A stretch of DNA of 37,994 bases, from NCBI GenBank assembly GCA_964519835.1, contig CAZFLD010000038.1:1-37994 (forward strand), read 5' to 3'. Below, in pieces: positions 7,585 to 16,114 of the stretch. The notes beneath the pieces are model-generated. The model ran no database searches, had not been told where the DNA came from, and was given only the letters and a program-made list of their open reading frames with translations. A program made the translations under genes and the position numbers. The stretch is from CAZFLD01 sp964519835 (GTDB lineage Bacteria; Spirochaetota; Spirochaetia; DSM-27196; CAZFLD01). Numbering within the stretch: the first letter of the stretch is position 1; every line of letters starts with the position of its first letter.

Positions 7585-8421
7585 TTACACCGTTTGTAGT
7601 TCTCGTGCCAATTCCTCCAAAGTAGCTCCCAACGTGGTCGGGATTTTTATGTCGGCCAGGTCGTCGGCGCGCGTTTTCCCGTCGTTGATTATTGCTATGC
7701 GTGATCCTGCCTGGTGGGCGGCCCGCGCAAAACGAAAACCCGAGAAGACGTACAGCGATGACCCGAGCACGAGGAGGTTGCCCGCGGTCTTTACCATGGC
7801 AAACGCCGCCTCGACGCGATGCTTGGGCACACTTTCCCCGAAAAACACCACGTTAGGTTTTTCCGGGCCGCCACAGACACGACAATCGGGAACCACAAAG
7901 GCCTGTGCAGCCGAATCCGGCAGCCGGGCGTCGCCGTCGGGAGCCTCCTCCCAGCTATCCGCATCCCAGCCGCTCCACGATCGATTGAGCGCATGCAGTC
8001 GTTCCTGAAACCCGTCGCGAGACTCGATCGCCCCACATGATAAGCACACGACTTCTCTTAGGTTGCCGTGGAGCTCCACGAGATCGGTGGTGCCTGCCAC
8101 CTGGTGAAGACCGTCGACGTTTTGTGTGATAAGGCCGCTGATGGGTACCAGATCAGGCATCCGCGCAACGGCACGGTGTCCCGCATTCGGGCGAGCGCTT
8201 TTGAGCCGTGGATAGCCAACCGCGCTCCGCGCCCAATAGCGCCGGCGGGTCTGCGTGTTTTTTACAAAGTCTTGATATCGGATGGGAAGGCTGTTCCGGA
8301 GCGTGCCGGTGGGGCCACGGTAATCAGGTATGCCCGACTCCGTGCTAATCCCCGCCCCTGTCAGTATGGCCGTTGCGTCTTCGCGCAAATAATCAGCCAA
8401 GCGGGCCAGGTCCGGGTGCAC
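7585..8421 (-). CDS. Sir2-family NAD-dependent protein deacylase (sirtuin)
   Basis: A 278-residue sirtuin that removes acyl groups from lysines using NAD. The NAD-binding motif GAGISTESGIPDYRG lies at residues ~22-36, with TQNVDGLHQVAG and the catalytic His in ELHGNLREV further on. Zinc is held by C-x2-C pairs (VVCLSCG and PDCRVCGG), which are separated by an unusually long segment (~50 residues) including WSGWDADSWEEAPDG. The GAGISTESGIPDYR form is that of class II (SIRT4-like) and some bacterial enzymes. I take GTG at 8421 as the start. The frame is open 82 codons further, but that part is antisense to the methyltransferase remnant and has no sirtuin homology. The start is uncertain because no strong ribosome binding site is seen. 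Confidence 0.9.
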   Translation of the reverse strand: MHPDLARLADYLREDATAILTGAGISTESGIPDYRGPTGTLRNSLPIRYQDFVKNTQTRRRYWARSAVGYPRLKSARPNAGHRAVARMPDLVPISGLITQNVDGLHQVAGTTDLVELHGNLREVVCLSCGAIESRDGFQERLHALNRSWSGWDADSWEEAPDGDARLPDSAAQAFVVPDCRVCGGPEKPNVVFFGESVPKHRVEAAFAMVKTAGNLLVLGSSLYVFSGFRFARAAHQAGSRIAIINDGKTRADDLADIKIPTTLGATLEELARELQTV

Positions 8422-8532
8422 GGCTTGAAGGTACGTTCGCGCGCTGCTACCGTCAATATGAAGGGGCTGAAGGGGCTGATGGGGCCAATGGAATCTGAGC
8501 AAACGGACGGTGAGCGAACGGCAGGCGGCAAT

Positions 8533-8640
8533 ATGGACACGGCGGCGGCGTCCTCCGTGATTGTCCTGGTGCGCCCGGCGATCGCGGTCAACATCGGACT
8601 TGCTTGCCGAGCGGCCAAAACAATGGGCGTCACCCGGCTC
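8533..8640 (+). pseudogene. N-terminal remnant of a TrmH/SpoU (TrmJ-like) RNA methyltransferase
   Basis: From an ATG at 8533 the frame reads MDTAAASSVIVLVRP, then NIGLACRAAKTMGVTRLRIV. This is the conserved opening of SPOUT-class RNA 2'-O-methyltransferases ('VLVRP...NIGAAARAMKTMG...L'). After about 36 residues the similarity ends. No SAM-binding knot motifs follow, and the frame runs straight into the antiporter gene at 8755 without a stop. It is either the relic of a deleted gene or a chance-preserved fragment. A fusion with the antiporter is unlikely because the antiporter has its own start. Confidence 0.55.
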
Positions 8641-8754
8641 CGGATCGTCCGACGGAAGCGCTGTCACAAACGGCTCGGCTTAGCTATATTTGGCGCTGGA
8701 GTTGCCCTTACCGGGCAGCCGCAGGCTAAGCGGCACACCACAGAGAGACACCCA

Positions 8755-9993
8755 ATGATCGAAGCAATTCTCGAGCTACGAGACCTTTTGAATCATCATC
8801 CTCTTTTTGCCTTGGGCATACTGCTTGTCATCGGCTACGCCCTGGGGAAACTCGCCAACACGATCAAGCTCCCGGAGATCACGGGCTTTATCGTCGCCGG
8901 CATTATCATGGGCGACTCGGTCACGGGCATCATTCCTCGCCATATGGGGGAGGGCCTGAAACTGGTCACGGAAATCGCGCTCGGACTCATCGCCATGACG
9001 ATTGGTGGCGAGTTTTACGCCGTGAAGCTCAGGCGCCTGGGAAAGGGAATAGTGATCATAGCGCTCGTGCAGATCTTCGCCACTTTTGTTGTGGTCACGG
9101 TGGCTCTTGCCCTGTTTCGGATGCCACTTCCTTTTGCGCTTCTTATGGGCGCCATCGCGTCGGCCACCGCGCCGGCAGCCACCGTGGCGATTGTACAAAG
9201 CCTCAGGGCGCAGGGGCTTTTTGTCGACTACCTCTACGGGGTTGTTGCCCTCGACGATGCAGGTGCGGTTGTGCTGTTTGGTGTAACCTTTGCGGTTGCC
9301 TCGGGCCTACTCGGAACCGAGGCGGTGCATGGCGGACAGCTTATACTTCACGCATTTGCTGAGGTAGGTCTATCGCTTGTAATCGGCGTAGTGGTCGGGG
9401 TGCTGATCCACATCACCACACGGCGGCGACGAAACGTTCGCGAGGTCATGATTCTCACGCTCGGGTTCTTGTTCCTCTCAACCGCAATCGCCATTGTGGC
9501 ACACCTCTCGCCACTCCTTGCAAACATGGCCGTGGGCGCGATTGTGATCAACCTCTCCCCGGACAACCATCGGATATTCAGGGGACTCGAGCCGTTTGCG
9601 CCGCCGGTGTACGCGCTGTTTTTTGTCATTGCGGGCACCGAGCTTCGGCCGGCCATGATCGTTCAAAACGGCGTGCTGCTGCTGGGCCTCGTGTATATCA
9701 TCTCTCGGGCAATCGGCAAATACGGCGGTGTGTTTCTCGGGGCTCGGCTCAGCAAGGTTGCGCCGCGGATCCGGAACAATCTGGGGATATGTATGCTCCC
9801 GCAAGCCGGCGTGGCAATTGGTCTGGTCCTTTTGATTCAGGCCTCGCCGATGATCGCGGGCCTCTCGGCCGACGCCAAGCGAATCGTCGAAACAATGATC
9901 AACATCGTGTTGTTTAGCGTGTTTGTGAACGAGCTTATCGGACCGCCGTTATCAAAGCAGGCCATCATCCGCGGCAACGAGATGGAGGCGTAA
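8755..9993 (+). CDS. cation/proton antiporter (CPA family, KefB/NapA-like)
   Basis: A 412-residue protein with about 12 hydrophobic segments of the Na+/H+ exchanger fold. It begins with a hydrophobic helix after MIEAILELRDLL and has IKLPEITGFIVAGIIMGD (the conserved segment after TM1), ASATAPAATVAIVQ, and VVALDDAGAVVLFG with the paired acidic residues typical of ion-binding TM5. It should exchange Na+ or K+ for protons. Unlike KefB/KefC it lacks a C-terminal TrkA-N nucleotide-binding domain. The next gene overlaps its stop (TAATG) and encodes a separate EIIA/PII-like protein that may act as the missing regulatory part. The frame is open 229 codons upstream, but that part is mainly antisense to the sirtuin. 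Confidence 0.9.
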   Translation: MIEAILELRDLLNHHPLFALGILLVIGYALGKLANTIKLPEITGFIVAGIIMGDSVTGIIPRHMGEGLKLVTEIALGLIAMTIGGEFYAVKLRRLGKGIVIIALVQIFATFVVVTVALALFRMPLPFALLMGAIASATAPAATVAIVQSLRAQGLFVDYLYGVVALDDAGAVVLFGVTFAVASGLLGTEAVHGGQLILHAFAEVGLSLVIGVVVGVLIHITTRRRRNVREVMILTLGFLFLSTAIAIVAHLSPLLANMAVGAIVINLSPDNHRIFRGLEPFAPPVYALFFVIAGTELRPAMIVQNGVLLLGLVYIISRAIGKYGGVFLGARLSKVAPRIRNNLGICMLPQAGVAIGLVLLIQASPMIAGLSADAKRIVETMINIVLFSVFVNELIGPPLSKQAIIRGNEMEA

Positions 9994-10817
9994 TGGACAT
10001 CTATCAAATTCTCGATAAACGGAGCTGCTCCGTCGAGCTCGAGGCAAAAAACAAAGACGATGTCGTTCGGGAGCTGGCCGAATTGGCCGTGAAGAGCGAG
10101 AGCACCGCAGGCGTCACGGCCAACAAGATCTACACCGCTTTGGCCGAACGGGAGGCACAGGGCTCCACCGGGTTTGGCAATGAGATCGCTATTCCCCACG
10201 CACGGATCGAGGGAATGAGCGATTTTTTGTTGTTTATGGCCGTGTCCCCCAAAGGGGTCGAGTTCGGGGCGCTCGATAAAAAGAAGGTTCGTATCTTTTT
10301 TGTCATCTTGGGCCCGCCGTCCGGAGTCAACGACCACCTAAAGATCCTTGCCTTTGTTTCACGGGCGATCGGCCACACCAACGTCAAGCGCGAGCTTATC
10401 CAAAGCCGCTCGGTTACGGCGCTCTACGAAGCCTTTCTGAGGAATTCCGACACGGCACCTTCCGAGTCCAAAGAACAACGGGCAATAAAGCTCCTTATCG
10501 TTGTGCTCTACGACGAGGATTTTATGTACCGGATACTCGAGGTGTTTATCGAGGAAGGCATAGAGGGCGCGACAATTCTCGACGGCGCCGGAATGGGGCA
10601 GTACATCTCAAACGTACCGTTGTTCGCCGATTTCATCGGCTTTATGCGCGAGAACAAACACAAGAGCAAGACGATTTTTGTGATGGTTCCCGAGGAGCAC
10701 CTGGAGGATGTGGTGCGTCGGATCGAGGACGTTACCGGTGATTTGGACAAAAAGCAGGGAGCAATGGTGATGGCTCTTGATATCGGGTACTTCAAGGGAA
10801 CCATGAGGATGATATAG
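9993..10817 (+). CDS. PTS EIIA-like domain joined to a PII-like domain
   Basis: A 274-residue soluble protein. Residues 1-150 match PTS EIIA type 2 (fructose/Ntr): VTANKIYTALAEREAQGSTG, then GNEIAIPHARIEG with the phosphorylatable His69, then ILGPPSGVNDHLKILAFVSR. Residues ~160-274 look like a PII/GlnB-superfamily domain: AIKLLIVVLYDEDFMYRILE, then EEGIEGATILDGAGMGQYIS and a closing strand before GYFKGTMRMI. No sugar permease is nearby. The gene is translationally coupled to the antiporter, so the likely role is phosphorylation- or ligand-dependent control of ion exchange. That role is inference; the domain assignments are from the sequence. Confidence 0.8.
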   Translation: MDIYQILDKRSCSVELEAKNKDDVVRELAELAVKSESTAGVTANKIYTALAEREAQGSTGFGNEIAIPHARIEGMSDFLLFMAVSPKGVEFGALDKKKVRIFFVILGPPSGVNDHLKILAFVSRAIGHTNVKRELIQSRSVTALYEAFLRNSDTAPSESKEQRAIKLLIVVLYDEDFMYRILEVFIEEGIEGATILDGAGMGQYISNVPLFADFIGFMRENKHKSKTIFVMVPEEHLEDVVRRIEDVTGDLDKKQGAMVMALDIGYFKGTMRMI

Positions 10818-10822
10818 GCTCT

Positions 10823-12142
10823 GTGAGCACACCTTCCGGACTCTCTGGGCGGGCTTCTTACCGCTTTATTTTTGTATTCTGGTTTCCCCTCGCCTTGATG
10901 TGGCTCATGATGGGGATCGAGCAGCCGGCGCTTACGGCAATAGTCGCGCGGTTGCCCAACGCATCCATAAACCTTGCCGCCTTTGGGGTGACATTTGCGT
11001 TGGCTCTTGTGGTCGAGAGTCCGGTCCTGCAGATGCTTTCCGCGGCCACGGCGCTCACAAAGAGCCGTCGTGACTATCGCAGCCTGCTCAAGGCAATGCA
11101 CGTGATGGCGGCGGGACTCACCGGGATCCACCTCCTCCTCGGACTCACTCCACTATACGATGTTGTTATGAGCGGGCTTCTCGGCGTACCTGCGGACGTG
11201 ATCGAGCGGAGCCGAGCTTCCTTTGTGGTCATGGCGCCCTTTGCGGCCTTTGTTGGGTACCGGCGACTGTGGCAAGGTATCCTTATTCGATTGGGCAAGA
11301 CACAAATCGTAACGGTCACGATGGCGTTGCGCCTTGTGGCCACGATGACGTTTTTGTTCATCGGATTTGCAGGCCGGATTCTGCCGGGAGCGGAGCTTGC
11401 CGCGGCGAGCCTTATACTCGGGACACTTGTCGGGGCGGTCTCGTCATACTTTTTTTCGAGAAAGGCCATTCGGGAAGGTCTACCCGAGACACCGGCATCC
11501 GGCGAGGTTTTGGGCGTGCGCCGATTTCTGCGCTTCTACGTTCCACTGGCGTCCACATCCGTCATCTTCCTGGCGGCAAATCCACTCCTCACCTTTGGAA
11601 TGGCACGGGGCGTCGCGCCGTTGGAGAGCTTGGCAACCTGGCCCGTTATCAACGGCTTTATGTTCCTGTTCAACTCCATCGCCCTGTCGTATCAGGAGGC
11701 GGTTATAGCACTCCTCGAGCGAGGATTCGAGGAGAAGCTGCGGCGATTCACCTACATGCTGGGTCCCGTTCTCGGCGTTTTCCTGCTGATGGCCGGCGTC
11801 ACGCCTTTTGGGGATCTCTGGTTCCGCGGTGTTGCAGGACTAGAATCGTCTTTGGTTCCGTACACACGGATACCCCTTTTGATTCTAACCGCTGTGCCCA
11901 TTCTGGTGACCCAGAAGTCTTGGATGCGCGGTCTTTTTGTTCACCGCAACAAGACTGTTGTTCTTGCTCAGAGTGTCAGCATCTATACGGTTATGCTGCT
12001 GGCCCTGGTGCTTGTGGTACCGCTATTGTTTCCACTCGAAGGAGTCATTGTGGCCGCCGCGTCGCTCGCACTGGCGCAAACCGTGGAAAACGTGTACCTG
12101 CTCATACGGTCGCGCCGGCGGCCGGCCGGCCAGCAACAATGA
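10823..12142 (+). CDS. MOP-superfamily membrane transporter, ANK/ANKH-like
   Basis: A 439-residue polytopic protein with about 12 hydrophobic segments. Its order of features follows the progressive-ankylosis (ANK) family: an early LAAFGVTFALALVVESPV, then the basic loop TKSRRDYRSLLKAMHVMAAG, then YRRLWQGILIRLGKTQIV, and in the second half LRFYVPLASTSVIFLAANP and KSWMRGLFVHRNKTVVLA. Animal ANKH promotes export of ATP, citrate and pyrophosphate. The bacterial relatives are uncharacterised, and a MATE-type drug exporter is the other reading. It starts with GTG, 5 bases after the EIIA/PII gene, as the third member of an antiporter operon. Confidence 0.65.
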   Translation: MSTPSGLSGRASYRFIFVFWFPLALMWLMMGIEQPALTAIVARLPNASINLAAFGVTFALALVVESPVLQMLSAATALTKSRRDYRSLLKAMHVMAAGLTGIHLLLGLTPLYDVVMSGLLGVPADVIERSRASFVVMAPFAAFVGYRRLWQGILIRLGKTQIVTVTMALRLVATMTFLFIGFAGRILPGAELAAASLILGTLVGAVSSYFFSRKAIREGLPETPASGEVLGVRRFLRFYVPLASTSVIFLAANPLLTFGMARGVAPLESLATWPVINGFMFLFNSIALSYQEAVIALLERGFEEKLRRFTYMLGPVLGVFLLMAGVTPFGDLWFRGVAGLESSLVPYTRIPLLILTAVPILVTQKSWMRGLFVHRNKTVVLAQSVSIYTVMLLALVLVVPLLFPLEGVIVAAASLALAQTVENVYLLIRSRRRPAGQQQ

Positions 12143-12186
12143 CACCTACCCATTGCAGGCCGCCCTACCCGGGACCGGTCCGGCCA

Positions 12187-13815
12187 TTACTCGTCTAGGA
12201 AGTCCCAGCGGGAGGAAAGAGGCCGCCGATAGACGCCCTCGCTGTACATCTCTCGAACCCGTTCCTCGGTCCAGGAGCCGGTGCCCTCCCGCTGCTCTTC
12301 GCGAGAGTACGGGATGACGTTCTCCGCGATGTTGTGGGTGGCGAGCACGCCCGTGAACACACAAAAAGCCAAGATGGCGGGGAGCTTGCCAAGGAAACCG
12401 GCGATACCGGCCGGTCTGTCGGCACGCGAGGGCCGGATTCTGGAAAGCGGTCCGGCTTGTGTTAGCCGAACAAAGCCTGTTGCCAACACTTCACCGATGT
12501 AATTAACAATGATAAGCCCGAGAAGGATCATGTTGATCACGGGCACGAGCCAGAATTCAAAGTAAAAGGGTTCCCAGTAGGTAAAAAACACAAAGTACGG
12601 GATAAGCATTATCAAAAGGAGAAGGAATGTACGTCCATACCGTGCCAGCAAAAAGGGAAAGAGCAATATCGATAGTGCGATAGAACCGATGGTCAAAAAA
12701 GCCACCAAGTTGTAGGGCACGGCGCCCGCCTTGAGCGGCTCGTTTAGGTCGTACTCGAAGTTGCGGTTCTGGTTGTACTTCAGGTGGGGTTCGTACTGGG
12801 TCACAAACGCGTCCGTAAAGCCACGCGCCGTCCGCCACGCATGAAAGTACTCCAGGCCGTAGCCCCAGGAATCCGTGGTAGCATAAGAGAAAAGCCATTG
12901 CTGGAAGGTACCGTAGCGATAGAGGCCGACTGACTCGCCGGTGTTTTCCTCCCCTTCCCAACGCAGGTTGTAGATGCCCTTGCCCACCCAGAGGTAGGCA
13001 CCGACGATCATTGCAATGCCGACCGCCCCCGCCACCAAGGTCGCCGCAACTCTTATTCCGTACCGTCGATACAGGCGCGGCTGCTCCCTGCCTCGCGGGG
13101 GACCTATGCCGTCCGCGCGACGCGCCCCGCCGAACTTGACCCGGTGGGTCTTTGCAAACGGACGCAGCGGCAGAGCAATCGCGTCCAGATCGGGAACAAA
13201 CATCACAAGCCCGGTTACGACACAGGCAATTGCAATGTATTGGTGCATAACCACGCCCACAAAAAACGCCACACCAAGCAAGAACGCCGCAGGAATCACC
13301 AGACGCCGCGTTTGGTGTACAAGCACAAACGCCGCCAGAATCAGGATAAAGGCGGCCGCCGGAAATATGGGCGTATCCACCTTGGTGGCATAGTGAACGT
13401 AGCCGTGACTAAACCCCACTGCAAGGGCTCCTGCCGCACCCAGGATTACACTCTTGGTTACATAGGCACCAAACAAATACGCAAAAAAGAAACCCAAAAC
13501 GGCGGCAAATCCGGACCGCAAACGGAGGTTGAAGCTGAGATCGGTAAAGCCGGCATCGCCAAAGTTGCGTGTCACAAAGAGATGAAACTCTCTCCCAAGC
13601 TCCTCGAAGTGGATATGATGAGGGTTGTAGAGGGTTGCACCATTGAGCGCGTGTTTTACGTTGTTTAGGTAGACCATCTGGTCGTAGTCGGCAAAAATCT
13701 GCACGTTTTGGAACAAGTACAGCCCGTAGAGAACGGAGAGTACGGCGCCGAAGACAAAGACCGTTATCGTAAAACGACGATTGTTGGGCACTCCGGAGAG
13801 ATGGGCCGTGTCCAC
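12187..13815 (-). CDS. polytopic membrane protein, GT-C glycosyltransferase-like
   Basis: A 542-residue membrane protein with about 10-12 hydrophobic segments. After the first segment comes a periplasmic loop with VQIFADYDQMVYLNNVKHAL and YNPHHIHFEELG. Acidic residues in this first loop are where GT-C enzymes (PMT and ArnT relatives) hold their catalytic Asp, so a role in moving a sugar from a polyprenyl-phosphate donor is plausible. Other landmarks are VGFSHGYVHYATKVDTPIFP and YWEPFYFEFWLVPVINM. The start is taken as GTG at 13815, five bases after the upstream stop and preceded by AAGAGAG. The GT-C assignment rests on architecture and neighbours (UbiA-type transferase, GtrA, epimerase), not on a conserved family signature. 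Confidence 0.6.
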   Translation of the reverse strand: MDTAHLSGVPNNRRFTITVFVFGAVLSVLYGLYLFQNVQIFADYDQMVYLNNVKHALNGATLYNPHHIHFEELGREFHLFVTRNFGDAGFTDLSFNLRLRSGFAAVLGFFFAYLFGAYVTKSVILGAAGALAVGFSHGYVHYATKVDTPIFPAAAFILILAAFVLVHQTRRLVIPAAFLLGVAFFVGVVMHQYIAIACVVTGLVMFVPDLDAIALPLRPFAKTHRVKFGGARRADGIGPPRGREQPRLYRRYGIRVAATLVAGAVGIAMIVGAYLWVGKGIYNLRWEGEENTGESVGLYRYGTFQQWLFSYATTDSWGYGLEYFHAWRTARGFTDAFVTQYEPHLKYNQNRNFEYDLNEPLKAGAVPYNLVAFLTIGSIALSILLFPFLLARYGRTFLLLLIMLIPYFVFFTYWEPFYFEFWLVPVINMILLGLIIVNYIGEVLATGFVRLTQAGPLSRIRPSRADRPAGIAGFLGKLPAILAFCVFTGVLATHNIAENVIPYSREEQREGTGSWTEERVREMYSEGVYRRPLSSRWDFLDE

Positions 13816-13820
13816 GGCGA

Positions 13821-14558
13821 TTACGCTCTCTTCGCAACCGCCGCGACAAAGGCGGCCGCATTCCACACGTTACGGATCAAAAGCCGCTCCCCGGAGGCCG
13901 TGGTGACCAGAAGGCCCCCTATCGTAAACAGGCGCGACAGAATCGTCTGACGAAGTGTTATCGATTCGACCGAGCCGGAGGGGATAGTGTGCACACGCCG
14001 ATACACCAGGTAGCTTTCGAGATAGTAGAAGCACCTGCCCGTCCGATCAAAGATAACGGTAGAGAAGAGCGCTTGTAGCTGAAGGACCAACAGGTAGCCG
14101 CCGTATAGGCCAATGACCGCCAAGATGAGCAAACGAGCTACACGATTATACGTGTCGATCGTAGGCAGCTCGAAATTGTAGATCTGATCGAGCTGGAAAA
14201 AGCCGACGACTTTGTCAAACACCTGGCCGAGCGGTTCCACAAATCGAAGCAAAAAGATGGCGCCAAAAACAAGCGCCGCTATTTTCGCAAGCACCCAAAA
14301 GATGGGCTGCCACGAAACAAGCACATCGTGGCCCCGCGAGACTCCTGCCCGCCGCAGAGCCAGATACGCACCGGCCGCCCGTACACGACCCGGAATCCAG
14401 GCCCTATGCAGAAAACGGCCCGCCGACCGGGCCGCCGCGTCCGCCTTTCGTGAAACACGCTTTGCGGCAAATACCGCTGCGGGTATTCCAAGCGGCAGGG
14501 CCTTCACCAAGGCCCGAAGTCCGTAGCCGATAAACCCCTCGGGGAACTGCCTAATCAA
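13821..14558 (-). CDS. membrane protein with C-terminal bacterial PH-like domain
   Basis: A 245-residue protein. Two hydrophobic segments lie at about residues 80-105 and 140-165. The last ~75 residues read VIFDRTGRCFYYLESYLVYR, then VHTIPSGSVESITLRQTIL, then a turn and GERLLIRNV. This is the strand pattern of the bacterial PH domain (bPH_2/YdbT type). The function is unknown; such domains often help assemble envelope complexes. The start is TTG at 14558, which overlaps the end of the ankyrin gene by 8 bases (CTTGATTAG), so translation is probably coupled. It sits between the ankyrin lipoprotein and the GT-C-like protein in the same operon. Confidence 0.6.
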   Translation of the reverse strand: MIRQFPEGFIGYGLRALVKALPLGIPAAVFAAKRVSRKADAAARSAGRFLHRAWIPGRVRAAGAYLALRRAGVSRGHDVLVSWQPIFWVLAKIAALVFGAIFLLRFVEPLGQVFDKVVGFFQLDQIYNFELPTIDTYNRVARLLILAVIGLYGGYLLVLQLQALFSTVIFDRTGRCFYYLESYLVYRRVHTIPSGSVESITLRQTILSRLFTIGGLLVTTASGERLLIRNVWNAAAFVAAVAKRA

Positions 14559-15156
14559 GCAGCACTCCGCCCAGACTTAGCTTGCGCGGCCACACGCGAT
14601 TGACCGGAGCCCCGGCGTTTACGAGATATAAGACCGCGTCCCGCTTCTCGTACTGCGCGGCACGATCCACGGGTGTGTACCCGTCGTCGTCCACGGACTC
14701 TAAAAGCGGCCGGCCCTCCATTACGCCGGAAGTGTCCCCGGAAGTGTCCCCGGAAGTGTCGGCGGACGATTCCTCGTACGTGGAAAGATACGCGCGGTCG
14801 CCGGCAAGGAGGGCCTCAATGACGCTTACAAGGCCACGCTCGGCAGCCCAGTGCAGCAAGGAACGGCTCCCCGAAATCTCCACACGATGGTCGGCGCCCG
14901 CCTCGAGAAGCTGGAGCACAACCTCGCCCCGTCCCGCCTCAGCCGCAACCGCAATCGGCGTTAGCCCACCGCCGTCACGGACCTCCAGCTCGGCCCCGGC
15001 CGCAAGGAGAGCGACAACCAACTCGGAATCACCTTCATCCGCCGCGTAATGGAGCAGAGTCGTAGACTGCTCAGTCAACGACCGAGCGGCGTCACAGCCC
15101 ACCAGAAACACAGCGGCAACAATTAACAGCCAGGAAAAGAGGATACGGCGTCTCAT
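14551..15156 (-). CDS. ankyrin-repeat lipoprotein
   Basis: A 201-residue protein with a lipoprotein signal (MRRRILFSWLLIVAAVFLVGC; lipobox LVGC, Cys at residue 21). It has about four ankyrin repeats: TLLHYAADEGDSELVVALL, then LTPIAVAAEAGRGEVVLQLL, then SLLHWAAERGLVSVIEALL, and near the end YTPVDRAAQYEKRDAVLYLV. It should be anchored to a membrane surface and bind a protein partner. A run of DTSG units between repeats 3 and 4 is encoded by a 12-bp tandem repeat. It belongs to the minus-strand envelope cluster and overlaps the next gene by 8 bases. Confidence 0.85.
   Translation of the reverse strand: MRRRILFSWLLIVAAVFLVGCDAARSLTEQSTTLLHYAADEGDSELVVALLAAGAELEVRDGGGLTPIAVAAEAGRGEVVLQLLEAGADHRVEISGSRSLLHWAAERGLVSVIEALLAGDRAYLSTYEESSADTSGDTSGDTSGVMEGRPLLESVDDDGYTPVDRAAQYEKRDAVLYLVNAGAPVNRVWPRKLSLGGVLLD
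14726..14761. repeat. 12-bp tandem repeat, three copies
   Basis: Three units of CCGGAAGTGTCC, the last ending in G, encode the DTSG repeats on the minus strand. The repeat lies within a flexible loop of the ankyrin lipoprotein and could vary in copy number between strains. Confidence 0.9.
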
Positions 15157-15243
15157 AAAGTCGGCCTATCCTACTTTCAAAGCCACACGCTGTACAACCC
15201 GAGGCCGGCCGGTGCACCAAGCTTGGCCATCCGGCCCCTCCGA

Positions 15244-15534
15244 CTACGAAAGGGCTTCTCCCGCCAGGCGATCAAAGGTCGCTACCGGAACCGAAGCCTT
15301 GCTTTCAAAGGCAATCCCCGTGGCCTTTGTAAGCATAATGGAGGCCTGCATTGCTTCCGGAACGCCCGGCAGCTCCACGATCATCACGATATCGGGTTTG
15401 CCCAGGAGGGCATGCACGGAGAGTAGTTTCCCGGCAAAGCCGCCGATGATCTCTTCGGCGCGTTTTGTTCTTTTGGCATCTATGCCGGTCAGTGCGTCGT
15501 GGGAGTACTCACCAAACAGGAAAAACGTGGTCAT
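15244..15534 (-). CDS. GYD-domain protein
   Basis: A 96-residue protein of the GYD family (PF08734), a dimeric alpha/beta-barrel fold of unknown function. Typical marks are MTTFFLFGEYSHDALTGI, then RTKRAEEIIGGFAGKLLSVH, then GKPDIVMIVELPGVPEAMQA, ending in the strand VPVATFDRLA. The start is strongly supported by GGAGGG, six bases before the ATG. It is probably cytoplasmic. It lies between gtrA-like and ankyrin genes with 87-base gaps on both sides, so its link with them may be only co-transcription. Confidence 0.85.
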   Translation of the reverse strand: MTTFFLFGEYSHDALTGIDAKRTKRAEEIIGGFAGKLLSVHALLGKPDIVMIVELPGVPEAMQASIMLTKATGIAFESKASVPVATFDRLAGEALS

Positions 15535-15621
15535 GTCTGCACCCTCCGTAGCTGTGTTTTTTGTCCCTGATAAGTCTACGGTGGCACGCGGCCGCTATCA
15601 AGCGGAGAAGCGAGCCTGCTA

Positions 15622-16107
15622 TCAATCCGAGGCGCGAAAGACAAAGCGACGGTCCAACAGGTACTTGCTGGTGTAGCCGATTACAAGACCCACAAAACCA
15701 CCAACGTAGCGGGAGCCCGAGAACGCAACCAGGTTCTCAAACGCAAACTCAAAGCCCCAAAAGATAACCGTCGTGGCAACTCCCATTAAGGAGTACAGGA
15801 TAAAGGTTTTGATATTGTGACGAGCCGATCGTGTCACAAAGGCAAAGATAAGGCGCTTGTCCAGAGCGTATTTTACAAGCAAGCCGGTGCCGGTCCCCGC
15901 CAAGAGCGCGAGGACAAACTCCCACGCGATCGGCAGCCCCAACTGCGGAGCAATCCACTCCCACAAAAGGACAACAAGCCGCTGCGTGCCGAGGTTCACC
16001 GCGATGGCGATAGCTGCGAAGACCGCATACAAAAACACCAACGATATTCCCCGACGCTTCCGATCGCTCGATGGTCCGTCCCTGCGCTCCGCGGGTTGGG
16101 GCTCCAT
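15622..16107 (-). CDS. GtrA-family membrane protein
   Basis: A 161-residue protein with four membrane segments typical of GtrA: RGISLVFLYAVFAAIAIAVN, a second around EFVLALLAGTGTGLLVKYAL, then KTFILYSLMGVATTVIFWG, and a last one ending YTSKYLLDRRFVF, the family's C-terminal signature. GtrA-like proteins are thought to flip or partner polyprenyl-phosphate sugars in O-antigen or teichoic/arabinan modification. It follows the UbiA-type gene by 7 bases, which fits a role with the lipid-linked sugar made by that enzyme. Confidence 0.9.
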   Translation of the reverse strand: MEPQPAERRDGPSSDRKRRGISLVFLYAVFAAIAIAVNLGTQRLVVLLWEWIAPQLGLPIAWEFVLALLAGTGTGLLVKYALDKRLIFAFVTRSARHNIKTFILYSLMGVATTVIFWGFEFAFENLVAFSGSRYVGGFVGLVIGYTSKYLLDRRFVFRASD

Positions 16108-16114
16108 AGGCGTC

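Noticed and set aside
8068..8754. Long upstream extension of the antiporter reading frame
   Set aside because: Most of it is antisense to the sirtuin gene; only the short methyltransferase-like piece is meaningful, and it is reported as a remnant.
11269..12198. 309-codon plus-strand frame inside the ANK-like gene
   Set aside because: Its sequence is biased and motif-free, while the other frame reads as a membrane protein throughout.
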